Positions 48,639 through 59,647 of a stretch of 64,000 bases of DNA are shown piece after piece. The notes under the pieces are model-generated. The model made no database searches, was not told the DNA's origin, and was given only the letters and a program-made list of their open reading frames with translations. Source of the stretch: Paramecium pentaurelia. Taxonomy: Eukaryota > Ciliophora > Oligohymenophorea > Peniculida > Parameciidae. The first letter of the stretch is position 1. The number at the start of each line of letters is the position of its first letter. The stretch is from NCBI GenBank assembly GCA_905183005.1, contig CAJJDO010000011.1, forward strand, positions 354,538 through 418,537. Direction: 5' to 3'. The position numbers and the translations under genes were made by a program.

Positions 48639-48702
48639 TGTAATTTTAACGAAATTTAATTATAAATATATTATATTTTAAAGGGAATTATTGGTGTTTA
48701 TA

Positions 48703-49866
48703 TCACTATCTAAATATGCCTCCCTTTTTTAAGGCATTTTCAGCATCCTTAATGGCTAATAACTCATTATCGTATTATTAGATTAAGGTATTATGTGATG
48801 CAGTTCTTAAATAAAATAAAAATTATACCTTTCAATCCATCTATTTTATGTGGCAGAGAGATTATCTTCAGCTTCAGCCAAATTGAGTCTTGCATCATTC
48901 AAAATTGCATTAAGTGCCTTAATTTCTCCATCCTTAGTCTCAATTTCAGCTTATAATAAAGGAATCAAAACATCTCTAATTCCAGTTATTTTAGCCTAGA
49001 TTTCTGATAAAATGTCTTATTGTAATTTAGATTATGAATCATATTGATTTTATAATGAAGTTTGTCCATCAATCAAAGATTATCTTAATTGATTCATATA
49101 ATTGATGACTTTATTTAAGTTTTCTTAATCAACATAATTGTTTTAAGCAATTTATGTCAATGCCTTTACTAATGGTTAATAAAACACTCTCTTTGAAGAT
49201 AATTATTTAAGACTAAAATTATAGTTGTATATCATACTGATTATGCATCTTTTAAGAAACCTCTTTGATATTGTCAGCCTTTTACAAGAGTGAAGTTTCA
49301 TCTTTAACTTCATTCAATAATGCAATAGCCTAATCTAAAACTGCAATAGTATCAGCATATTCATTAAATTATCTAGTGAATACAGATTTATCTGAATTGA
49401 TTTAAGCTTCTTTAGCATTGAATAATTTAGTTGCATCATAAAGATCTTATTTAGCTTCTGTTAAAAGTTATTGTAATCTACTTCTTTCATCTGTTAAGTC
49501 TTTTACGTCTACTTCTAATTAGGCAATCTGAATGTATAGGTTTCCAAAATTACCTTGTTTTTGTAGTCTGTTATTTGATTTTGATAGTATTGAACATCTG
49601 CTTAATATTATTGATATTCTTATTCGTAGAATGCATTTTCTTCGTTCTTTCTTGCCTTGAAGGATTCAGCCAATTCATCAAGAGCAACAAATAGCTATTG
49701 GAAATTGAAGTCTTTTGATGCCACTTCTGATAAACCCACAATAACTGATTGGAATGCATGAACAGATTCTCCAGTTGCTGACAAAATTCCTTAGCTATAT
49801 GATCATGAGTCTTATATACTTGGCTAATGTCAAATACAAAAGAGACAATGTAATGAATGCTTTCAT
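48703..49866 (-). CDS. second trichocyst matrix protein
   Basis: The reverse-strand ATG at 49866 gives a signal peptide (MKAFITLSLLYLTLA). A 25-nt intron lies immediately after it, and splicing reads NQGILSATGESVHAFQSVIV and FQQLFVALDELAESFKARKN, followed by Tyr/Gln-rich coiled coil (FYEQEYQQYQADVQYYQNQI). The second half contains further coiled coil and small introns, ending near NALKKGGIFRQ and TGA 48705-48703. Size (about 350 aa), signal peptide and plan match the TMP family, as in the gene at 23.8-24.9 kb, but the sequences are clearly diverged. The product would be packaged in trichocysts and released by exocytosis. Confidence 0.8.
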
Positions 49867-49926
49867 TTATTTAATTATATATCCGTTTTTATATGTAATT
49901 GTGATATACAATTATTTATTATTTAA

Positions 49927-50945
49927 TCACTTTGATTTTTCATTCCTATTTAGCATCATTTCTTAATCAACACTCATAATCAAATTAATCTACAATCAAA
50001 ACACTTGTATTACTTTCTATAAGTCAGAATAAAACATTCCTATAAAAAATGAATTCATCAAATATAAACTATATGACAGTGTCGAATATATTTCGCTAAC
50101 CATGTTTGCAATAAAATCTTCTGATGCACTTAAACCATCATTTAAACTTGGTTCTCCTTAAGCAATTGGCATTCCCATAAAAATACTAATGAAATTCACT
50201 GATATAACTATAATAGATTAATTAAATATTTATTCAAATACAAGCAGTAAATAAAAAGCAAATTACTGTAAACAAAGCTGCTTTTATTTGTTAACTCAAA
50301 GAAAATGTTTATAATTGATTTCTGAGTTTAGATGTTTAAGAACCCTATTTATAACACATGTAATAACTGGTGAATAGGAAATTCATTATAAATGAAAATG
50401 TTAATAAAATTCTATCTTCAGTATCTAAAATTATATGGATTTCTTATTAAAATACATAGAAAATTAGATTGATTTTTTTATTCAATTGGAAGCAAAGCAA
50501 ATGCTAGAAATGATAAGTGGGATAGAGCTCCACTTAAGAATATCTAAAATGAAAAGACTTTATGTGGAATCTATCTAGTTGAATATCTCTTTCTTATAGG
50601 TTTTGATTGATTGGCTTAAAAAACCAAATAATAGATAATAATTCCTATCAAACTTATTAAAGCATTTCCAATCTATAAAATATAATTTATTAAATATAAT
50701 ACAGTAAATAATTAATTCTTTTAAAAAGGTAACTCTAAAAATAAAGGGAATGTTTGAGCTCTTGCATATTAAAACTGACTCAAAATAGCTGCTGATAAAA
50801 CTATTAGTGATATTGATAAATATATTGGGGGTAACATCTTGATTTGTTATTTCAAATTTGTTTATGTTTGAAGTGTTTAATCTTTATCAGTTATGCTAAT
50901 AAATGATTATTGTTCATCATCTCTTGAAATATCATTCAATATCAT
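49927..50945 (-). CDS. multi-pass membrane protein, family unknown
   Basis: The reverse-strand ATG at 50945 starts an acidic/Gln-rich cytosolic leader (MILNDISRDDEQQSFISITD). Then come helices IYLSISLIVLSAAILSQF, LYLINYILQIGNALISL, IGIIIYYLVF, FQIFLSGALSHLSFLAFA and, after further exons, a C-terminal soluble region (ANMVSEIYSTLSYSLYLMNS). A 24-nt intron precedes the last exon, which ends at TGA 49929-49927. The number and spacing of helices (eight or more) suggest a transporter of the drug/metabolite type, but I see no diagnostic motif. Its start lies 47 bp from the stop of the upstream reverse-strand gene. Confidence 0.6.
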
Positions 50946-50992
50946 AGGCAGTCTTGAAAAACGAATAAAATATATAATAATTATATTAAAAA

Positions 50993-52093
50993 TCAAACCT
51001 TATAATTCTTATTTTAACTCTTAGCATGGCGACTATAATTTTCCGGGTATTGGCTGTCCAAAGTAAGATTCTTATAACCAATAGATATATCCAATTTTTT
51101 ACTCTTGATTGTAGACTCTCTCATTTTTGGTCTAATTATATATAATTATGAATACCTGGAATTCGGTATTACCTAATATTACTATAAACTAATTTCAGGT
51201 TCATCCTATTCAGTTTTAATTCTGATATCTTGGAAATTCTTTTTCCCATTAACTACTATACTATTATTAATGTTTGAATTGATGTTTATGTAATTATTAT
51301 TGACCTAAGGAGTCTTTTTGTAAAAGGTCCCACCTACGCTATAAATCTACAATGGAATTACTTTTAATTATTTATGTATTTTTATTAAGTAATTTTCAAG
51401 ATTTATTGAATTTATTTAGATTTATTTTTCTTTTCAGATGATAATGTAGGTGTAGCTCTGAAACCTAAATTTGATGGTGGTTTCGTAATCACACTCTCTC
51501 TACCTTAACTTTGACTGGCTGCATTTACAGACAACTCTGTAGGTTTTGTAATTGATGTATTAGATATATTGGTTCCACGTAACTTCTATATTCTAAATTA
51601 TAAATTTCTTAAACCTGGAAGACTTTAAATTTGGGGCATAGTTAAATTATTTAGTTTTTGTTTGAGATTCATCAACAATCAGATCTGTTAATTTCATTAA
51701 TCTTTCATTGAGAGCCTTCATAAAATGAGGTTAAGTTGCATCAGTCAATCGATCCAAATTATCACAATTTAAGTTATAAGTTGAAACATCTTTTAAGGAT
51801 TGCAAAGATGTATCCGATGAGGATTCATAGTTCTCTTTTGGAAATTTGAATGTGTGATTAATTTTACAATTCTTATACCTAGAATTTATATGGGCTAATA
51901 AATACTTCATTTCTATTTCAAGTTTGAAATCCTCAACTTCAGAATCTTCATCTGGTTATGTTTTCATAATCAATTCTGATGGCACTTATGGTTTAACAAT
52001 TTTCTAAAATATCAAATATTTCATCAAATCTTTGTCTATGATTTTCGGTTATTAAACTTGTGGACTTTTAGACTTCTAATTTCTGTTGGACAT
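50993..52093 (-). CDS. orphan, charged protein of about 340 aa
   Basis: Reverse-strand ATG at 52093. The first 180 residues mix charged helices (EVEDFKLEIEMKYLLAHINS) and Ser/Asp patches. A 22-nt intron near 51590 and a 24-nt intron near 51140 are needed. The rest is basic and Asn/Gln-rich (SVGGTFYKKTPQVNNNYIN, later PKMRESTIKSKKLDISIGYK), ending with RHAKSQNKNYKV and TGA 50995-50993. The frame in the middle, near 51.35-51.45 kb, switches and is less certain. No domain is recognised. Confidence 0.5.
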
Positions 52094-52135
52094 AAATCAA
52101 AAAATTAATAATAAAAATAAATTATTAGACAAAAA

Positions 52136-52830
52136 TCAATATTACCTCATTAGCTTATTGAATTATTTGTTTCTCTCCAAATCCTTATTAAAATAGCCAA
52201 TCAGTAATATTATAATCTATGAAAATTACTTATGTTATTTAAATTCATATGGAATTCTATTTTTATTCCCTTTTTAATTGAATTAAATTAAAAGTACTTT
52301 TATATTTTTCTATCTATCTTACTCATACTATAATTATGATTTTCTTTTTATATTCATTTACATATGTGCTTATGATTGTAGATTATACACTCTTAGATTG
52401 TAAAATTTTACTTATCCTCTGTGAGAAATACTTATAAATTTCTAAAATTATCTATTTCTTTCACAAGTAATAATCAATGTTTTAATATAATGAGCAAATC
52501 TATAAATTTTTCAAATTTTTTTCTGAATTTCCTCCTCTTATATTTACTAAATCAATCCTTTTTGATTGAAAAATTAAAATGCTTTAATTTAATGATACTA
52601 TTTTCTATAATTATTCTAATTACAATTTCTTTAAGGAATAATTAATAATACAATAAATGGCCTATATTTACAGTTTTATCTTTTTTTAATCTCTATTTTT
52701 GTTATTCATTTGGATATCATTTCAATGGCAACATCATTTTATGTGCCTTGAACTATTTTCAATTATTTAAATAAATTAGGATCTCACAAAGTGTTAATTT
52801 ATTTTATCCTTTAAGCAATTATTTTCTCAT
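52136..52830 (-). CDS. hypothetical protein, exon structure uncertain
   Basis: A reverse-strand frame ending at TGA 52138-52136 reads QKGNKNRIPYEFKQHKQFSQ and IIILLIGYFNKDLERNKQFN with good composition. Upstream blocks (DKTVNIGHLLYYQLFLKEIV) connect to an ATG at 52830 only if introns of 35-40 nt are allowed, longer than usual here. The forward strand is also open in this region, in phase with the carrier gene at 52.9 kb, so the strand call is tentative. If right, it is divergent from the carrier with start codons 25 bp apart. Confidence 0.38.
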
Positions 52831-52855
52831 TAATATTTATATTTTAGATATTGAA

Positions 52856-53957
52856 ATGTTGAGTGGTTTATTGTACAGTCCTAATTGGACATTTGTTGAC
52901 AAAATCTTAAGAGACCCTCAATTAGTAGATCTTGAATACTTTGTTGGAGGTGGACCAGGACATGATTGGTTAGCAAAGTCAGTTAGAGTAGAGCAATAAA
53001 AGTAATAATTTTAATCATTTTTATAGATACTTGGGTCCAAGAGCTAAATTCGAGAGATAATTCAATGAAGAGCCAAAAACATGGGAAGTCATAACAGACA
53101 ACTTGTATCGTTTAACTTTACTTGCTGGAGTTGAGAGATTACTTACATTAAGACAAGCATATGGTGGTTTAAAGACAAGATTCACTTTTGGAGATTCAAA
53201 TACGTATAATGTTTATTTAATATATGAATGTAGAGCATGTTTACAATAGATATTCAATTAAGGATTATTTAAAGGATATTTTAGAGGAGCTTTATTGAAT
53301 GCTGCTCAATTCTTAACAGTATGGGCTCATCCATTAGTATATAGTAGAGGTAATGGATACATCTCTCATTATCTTTATTCTTCTTTATTTGAATTAATCA
53401 CATATCCAATTGATACAATTAAAACAATCATTTATTCTGATGTTCAAGGCAGATATAAAGGAGCATTTGATGTCATTGAATAAGTAAATAATAATGATAA
53501 ATAGGTTTATGCAAGAAATGGATTCAGTCATTTTTATAGAGGAATTGTATTTAAGTTGGCTTTCAATGGAACATTGATTTATCATCTTAGAAATATTTAT
53601 GAAGAAGACTATATTCAATAAGTAAGTTTTGTCTAAACGTAATAGTTAGTATCAGTTCCATTACTAGCTATTGGTTATGGATTTTTGACAATAAAAACAA
53701 GGTTGTAATTGGCAAGTACTGATTTGAGTTTCTAAGAGACTCCATAAAAGGGAAGAATTGCTGCAAATCTATTTGCCTAAAAGACTCCATTCAGTATATA
53801 TAGAGGAGTAATTCCATTCTTGTTATTGACTGATTTCTTCCATTACAAATTATATGCACTTTACTCATCAACTGCTTAAGCAAGAACATTGGATGAATTC
53901 CTTGTTGAATACAAGCATCGTATTGGAAGTCCAAAACATGAAAATTTATGGCAATGA
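52856..53957 (+). CDS. divergent mitochondrial carrier-family protein (SLC25-like)
   Basis: About 320 residues with introns of 25, 30, 21 and 24 nt. One canonical signature is present, YPIDTIKTI in ELITYPIDTIKTIIYSDVQG, matching Px[DE]xx[KR], and it is followed by RYKGAFDVIEQ and GFSHFYRGIVFKL, the second-half motif of a carrier repeat. The other two repeats are degenerate: KLQ-type TRLQLASTDLSF and FSIYRGVIPFLLL retain only the RG. Such partial carriers (MTCH or SLC25A46 type) often sit in the outer membrane or lack transport activity. The C-terminus is EYKHRIGSPKHENLWQ. Mitochondrial location is expected from the family; transport is uncertain. Confidence 0.78.
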
Positions 53958-54189
53958 TTATTAAATAATAAATAAAATAAAATATTCCACATAAATTTGA
54001 TAACTATTTGTTATATATTTTAATATTTTGTTTCATCATAAGACTTATTACATTATTTCCATTTGAATTCATAAAATTTGTGTTAAAGATATTATAATTC
54101 ATTGATAAACAAGTTAATTTATTTTATATATGAATTTAATACATCATAATTTTTTATTCACGAAATTTAAAATTTTAAATAATTTAAAA

Positions 54190-55305
54190 ATGGAGCAAAC
54201 CTATACATTCACAATTGAATCCAAGAAATAAAATATAGATGCTCTTACTGAAGAATAATAATAAGAATACAAAGCTCATGCAGAAGAATGCGAAATTATA
54301 GTCTTAAAAGGTAATAGTTACTCTAAACAATTTTTCAATCAATTTTCAGAGTTCATCACAACCTCCAAAAAATTACAAGTAATTAAAATTAAAAAATTAG
54401 AAAATTAATGCAAATGACATCTTTGTTGGAAAAGGAAAAGATGAAATTCCTTAATCATTATAGGTATTATTGAATTCAATATTTTAGATCTTAGGAAATA
54501 GCTTAATAGGATTAAATATCTTAAGTCTTGATTTATCCAACAATGCTGTAAATCCATTTGGAGCAGAGGCATTAAAACCATTCCTTAAATAAGCTCATTA
54601 ATTATAAAGACTTTTCTTAAATAATTGTGGTCTTGGTATCAGAGGAGTAACTTAAGTCTCAGAAGGATTATAAGAAGGAGAACACAATTTATAAATATTA
54701 GCTATAGCAAGAAATAGAGCTGAATGTGATGGTGCAATTGAAATATCCAAAGCATTTCCAACATGCAAAAAACTATAAGAATTGCATATTTATTAAAATG
54801 GAATTAAATAAAAGGGTATGATGGAACTATTATCATCATTAAATAAAAACTGTTCTGAATTAACAACCATTGATATTAGAGATAATTTTGTTCATGAAGC
54901 AACAACATAAGTTTTAAGTGATCTCATATTAAATTCTACTCATTTAACAGCCATCAACATATCAGATTGTAATATTTAAGGAAAATAGAATAAACAAATA
55001 TTGGAGTCTTTAAGCAAACTAGTTAAAATAGAAAGATTAGGTTATAATTATGCTGAATTAAATGATGTCTAAGGAAATGAATTATATGAAATTATTGTTA
55101 AATAAGTTGATAATGTTTCAGTAATGATTTTTAATTATTAAAGAAATTGGAATTGAAAGGAAATGAATTCAAAAAAGCAACAAAATAGAAGTTTAAAGAA
55201 TTATTCGTAAATAAAGAAAAAGTTCTTGGAGCATTCGATAGTGATGATGAAGATGAGGAAGAAGCAGATGAATTGTAAAAATTATTCAGTCAATTGGTTA
55301 TTTGA
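54190..55305 (+). CDS. Ran GTPase-activating protein 1 (RanGAP1)
   Basis: The protein starts MEQTYTFTIESKKQNID and has leucine-rich repeats of the RanGAP type: LNILSLDLSNNAVNPFGAEA, LFLNNCGLGIRGVTQV, LAIARNRAECDGAIEIS, LHIYQNGIKQKGMMELL, TTIDIRDNFVHEATTQV and ELKGNEFKK. It ends in an acidic tail (FDSDDEDEEEADELQ) typical of RanGAP1. Introns include 22 nt after residue 60 and about 38 nt near the end of the LRRs. RanGAP stimulates GTP hydrolysis by Ran in the cytoplasm, setting the nuclear transport gradient. The SUMO-binding C-terminal domain of animal RanGAP is absent, as in yeast. Ends at TGA 55303-55305. Confidence 0.88.
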
Positions 55306-55914
55306 AATTATGAATAACAGTGTAATATGTTAAATAATTTTAAATATCTGTTTTATCTCAAAATTTAATGCTTATCTATATTTCATAAATTATTCAGATT
55401 CTTAAATAATAATTAACTAAAGGATCTATTTAAGAATGATAAATAATACATAAAATTATATTAATAATTTAAATAAGACTCATATAGTTTAATGATTTTA
55501 AAGGTATATTAATAGATGAATACTTTTAATATTTTTTTGATTCATAAATTATTGATTTTTTTAACTTGAAATAAAAAACAATTAAGATCTATTTAATTTA
55601 GAAATCTCTCTTTTATTTTATCAATTCTTTGAATTATCAAATTATTTCTATTAAAAGTTGTTCTTTATATTATTTTATCATTTTATTCGTTATATTATTA
55701 ATGAAATTAGAATTAATAATCTAAGCAGATTGTTAAGTTAAGTTAGTTAATAAAATTGGTATTATATTATTTAAAAGTGAGAACTAATAGAAATGTTACA
55801 GAAAATGATATTTAATTTTTGAATTGATTCTAAAACTTAGTTTGCGATATTTATTTGCCAAATGGTTAAGTATTACATTTTATATTTACATTTTCATATA
55901 TTATAATAATAAAA
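55306..55914. other. spacer of about 600 bp
   Basis: A+T-rich. On the reverse strand a short frame (about 55.4-55.7 kb) has mildly coding-like composition (SIIYESKKYQKYSSINI) but contains a TGA that no GT...AG intron removes, so I do not call a gene. Confidence 0.4.
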
Positions 55915-57143
55915 ATGGATAACCAATCTAACTCAAAATCAAAATTTTGTCCTCACAATGAAACTGATAATAAAAGATCTTTTTTTTCAGAGGATGAAGC
56001 TGACATAACTCCTATGCTTCCCTAAATAGCTAAACCTTCTAAATTTTCTAAGGGGGATACTCTTCCCTTCTAAACTGATGATTCAGATAATACTCCAAAA
56101 TAAATACATACTCCTACATCACCAAAAGGGTAAAATAAGTTATCTAAGTTCAAATAGAAGGATCATCATATTGAAAAAGATTCTGATATATAATTTGATT
56201 CTGAAGAGGAAAAAAGAAAAGAAGAAACAAATAATTTTACTACTAATAGTAAGACATTTAATGAGAATGAGGGAATAGAAAATTAATTCTAATAAAAATG
56301 TTCAACGCCTAAATTAAGTCATTTACATCCACTAATTTCTAAATCTAATTCTTCAAAACAAGTTGTTTAAAGCAAAAATTTTAATATCAAAGATCATCCA
56401 TTTAAACATCTTATTTATGGAAGACATGTTAATTACAATACTTTTATGAGATTCTTATAAATTGTATAAAGTGGTTTGGTTTATGCTTGTAATTCATTAA
56501 AAGGTCCTTCTGATAAATTTTTGAAAAGCAGATTTGTCAGACTTAAAGAATCCAATAATAGAAAATAAAAAATCTTAGTATTAGATTTAGATGAGACATT
56601 AATCCATAGTTGCACACATAGAGATTTCCCTCATATCACAATTACAATTCAAGATGATGATGAATCTATTGATGTATTTATTCTATTTGTAAAATTTAGA
56701 TAACATTTAATGTAAGACCATATTGTAAAGAGTTTATAAAGGAGATGTCAAATTACTATACAATTTATTTATTTACAGCCTCTTCAGAAACATATGCAAA
56801 GGCTATAGTAAATCATTTGGATCCAAAACGATAATACATCACAGATGTTTTATGTAGAAATAATTGTTTTGAAACTAAAAATGGTTTCTTCATAAAGGAC
56901 TTAAGAATAATTACAAATAGAGACTTAAAGGATATAGTAATAATAGACAATCTACCACATTCTTTTGGATTATAATTAGAAAATGGAATTCCAATATTAG
57001 AATGGACTTAAGATCCAAAAGATGAAGAATTAAAATATTTATAACAATATCTTATTGAATTGAGTAAAAAAGAAGATGTAAGAACATGTAATAGAGAGAA
57101 ATTAAAATTACTTGATTTAGTTGATTTTAAACTTATAATTTGA
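55915..57143 (+). CDS. FCP1/SCP-type CTD phosphatase-like protein
   Basis: N-terminal 190 residues are Ser/Lys/Asp-rich and disordered. The phosphatase domain has KILVLDLDETLIHSC (the DxDxT catalytic motif), a 26-nt intron, FNVRPYCKEFIKEMSNYYTI, YLFTASSETYAKAIVNHLDP, FIKDLRIITNRDLKDIVIID and NLPHSFGLQLENGIPIL. These match the HAD-family SCP/NLI-interacting phosphatases, which dephosphorylate the RNA polymerase II CTD or related proteins. No BRCT domain is present, so it is closer to SCP/CTDSPL than to FCP1. Ends at TGA 57141-57143. Ciliates have several of these genes and the substrate is unknown. Confidence 0.9.
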
Positions 57144-57487
57144 TTTAATAAATGTCATCCAAAATCATCAAGTAGTTTCATTCTCCAATTTAATTTATAA
57201 CTGTACATAAAGTTCATAATTATCATTTATTGTGTTGGGTTTTGTAATAAATATTCTTCTCTTTCAACTTAAGAATTTAATCTTTAAAAATTTCTAATAT
57301 TTTTACATTTATCCAACTTTAACATACTATAATTCAACTTAACTTAATTTTCCTCTAAGATTCTAATTCTATTTTCAAATACAACCAATTTTATTGATCA
57401 TACTTTTTATAAAATCTTTATTATAGATTCTTTTTATCATAAAACATTGGATTATTTAAATCTATACACTATAATATTAGCCATAAA
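57144..57487. other. spacer of about 340 bp
   Basis: A+T-rich spacer with no gene or repeat I can support. Confidence 0.45.
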
Positions 57488-57787
57488 ATGAATATTATTA
57501 AAGTAGCTCAATAGTTCTTAAGTGGAAAATCAAAAGGGTTTTATCTATAGCTTTTTGTTAAACCAAAATCAAAGTCGGAGATGCTTGAATTTTCAGAAGA
57601 ATTCATTATAATAAAGACTAAAGCACAACCTATTGATAATGAGGCTAATGAGGATGTTATAAGAATATTAAGTGAAAAATTGTCTATTGATTAAAGTTCA
57701 ATAAAAATTGTGAAAGGATAATAAAGTAAATATAAAACTGTGTTTATTGAAAATGAAATACAAGCCTATAATAAATTAAGGAATTGA
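57488..57787 (+). CDS. DUF167 / UPF0235 (YggU-type) protein, intronless, 99 aa
   Basis: ATG at 57488 to TGA 57785-57787, exactly 300 nt. The pattern LQLFVKPKSKSEMLEFSEEF, IIIKTKAQPIDNEANEDVIR, and SIDQSSIKIVKGQQSKYKTV is that of the DUF167 family: VKPxAK near the start, an AxPxDxxAN core and a GxxSxxK end. This is a small, ancient and widespread fold (YggU in bacteria, C15orf40 in human) with no established function; an RNA or nucleic acid link is sometimes suggested. The absence of introns and short 42-bp gap to the next gene are notable. Confidence 0.85.
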
Positions 57788-57828
57788 GATATATATTACT
57801 TACGTGTTATATTTTTAATATTTAGAAA

Positions 57829-59468
57829 ATGCTCTTGATATTCACATTGTTGTTCTCTCTAGGTTAGAGTGAATTGGTCTATCTTGGATATAAGAACTAT
57901 ACCATGGCAAAGAAGGAACACTAACCTTTGATTGTCTTCTATTATGGAGATGACAAATAATCTAAAAAGTTTCTAGATGATTTTATAGCTATTGCTACAG
58001 GATAACACAGCCTTTAAAAAACAGGCACATATCCAACAAATATCAATTTTGGGCTTGTTAACTCTGTAGAAGAAAAAAAATTGATGGAGAAAACATAAAT
58101 TTTAGTCACTCCATCCATTCTTCTATTTTATGCTGACACTTAAAAATAAAAGTATTCTGGTGCCTATAATGCATAAGCCTTTCTAAACTGGCTTAAGAAG
58201 ACCTACAGAGATTCTCCAGAATTAAGTATTCATAAAATATTAATATTAAGATGAATTCTATCCATCATCTCTACTTTAAAAATGGGATTAATTTGTTAAT
58301 AAAATTAATAGCTTTTAATTGATTGCCTTTTTAGCCACTCCAGAATATAGAGTTTCACCATTAAAAGCCTTTGTCTAAGCTGCCAAATAATTACCTTAAG
58401 GAGTAAATTATAATATAAATCTCTTAGTATGTCTTTTGTCACATTTTTAATCCAGATCTTTATTAACATTTGGGTTTGAAAAAGGAAGAAAGTGGTCTAG
58501 TTATTTATAGTAAATTGGAAGATCTAGAGGATATAAGTGAAGAAAAAACTAAGAAATATTAAACTTATTTATATAAATTTAAGGGAGACATTAAAAATAC
58601 TGATGAAATCCTTCAATTTTTAAAAATCTATGCTTTTAAAAAAGGATTTGTTTATGTGGATGATACTAAATTTTAGAAATTATCCAGAAGAGTAGATTTA
58701 TTACCATCAGTTATTTTATTATATAATAAAACAAGTATTTTTATTACTAAATTATAATTAGATCCTGAACATGAATAATATGTCTAATAAATGTAAGATG
58801 CCAGATACACATTATTAAATAAAGCTATTCTTGGTGTTCTTGATGTTAATGGAGATTGTGAAGAGAGATTAGAAAGAGTTTATGAAATTAATGTTAATAC
58901 AACTTAATTGCCATAATTAATAGCTATGAAACCAATAGATGATAACAGATTCTATAAATATAAAAATGGACCATCAGATCCAATTTAATTTTATGAGTAA
59001 ATTTCATCAGGATAAATAAAACCATTCTATAGAGATGAAGGAATTTTATAAAATTTATATGATGGAGCAGGAATCTATAAATTAACTAGATCTACTTATT
59101 ATCCATTCATCAAAGAATAAAATGATAAAGGCATAGATGTTGTTGTTACTTATACTGCTAAGAAATGTTAACCATGCAAAGATTTTAGACCTGACTATAA
59201 TGAAGTATATAAGAAGGTATTTTTAATAATATATTTAATTTAGAATAAATAATCTATTGAAGGTAAAGTAATTTTTGCAAGATGTGATATTGAAAATAAT
59301 GAAATTGATGATCTTAATATAGATAATTATCCTCATGTCAAATTATATGCTGCTGGAAAAGAACATCCATCTACATTACATTTATAAAAGACAGAAGAGA
59401 ATTTGACTTAATGGTTAAGTGAATAAAGTAATTATGGAAGTATTTTCAAAGTTAAAACTGATTTGTGA
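57829..59468 (+). CDS. PDI-like thioredoxin-fold protein of the secretory pathway
   Basis: The signal peptide MLLIFTLLFSLGQSE starts at ATG 57829. A first thioredoxin-like fold (QPLIVFYYGDDKQSKKFLDD, then ILVTPSILLFYADTQ) lacks a CxxC active site. The middle (about residues 170-370) is a further pair of redox-inactive thioredoxin-like units. The C-terminal unit has the active site YTAKKCQPCKDFRPDY and the cis-proline loop DNYPHVKLYAAG, with introns of 25, 25 and 27 nt. It ends FKVKTDL, where the last four residues KTDL resemble an ER-retrieval signal. The CQPC site differs from the usual PDI CGHC and would be less oxidising. It likely folds or reduces secretory proteins, which fits the trichocyst genes nearby. 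Confidence 0.8.
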
Positions 59469-59647
59469 AATTAATTATAATTTATGTTAAAATAAATCAC
59501 CATATTTATTGCTAGATCAAATTAAGCAATTATATCATGTAATTTTATTACCATGCTTTTATTAAATTATACCTTAAGACAATTAAATCCAGGGATCTTT
59601 TTGAGAACTTTCAATTTATCATAAATAATAAGGGTTGATTAAAAACA

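Noticed and set aside
52420..52855. Forward hydrophobic reading frame in phase with the carrier gene
   Set aside because: Reverse-strand blocks have better amino acid composition, and the carrier has its own ATG with a normal start.
55390..55700. Possible short reverse-strand gene
   Set aside because: It contains a TGA not removable by a GT...AG intron and has no clear start.
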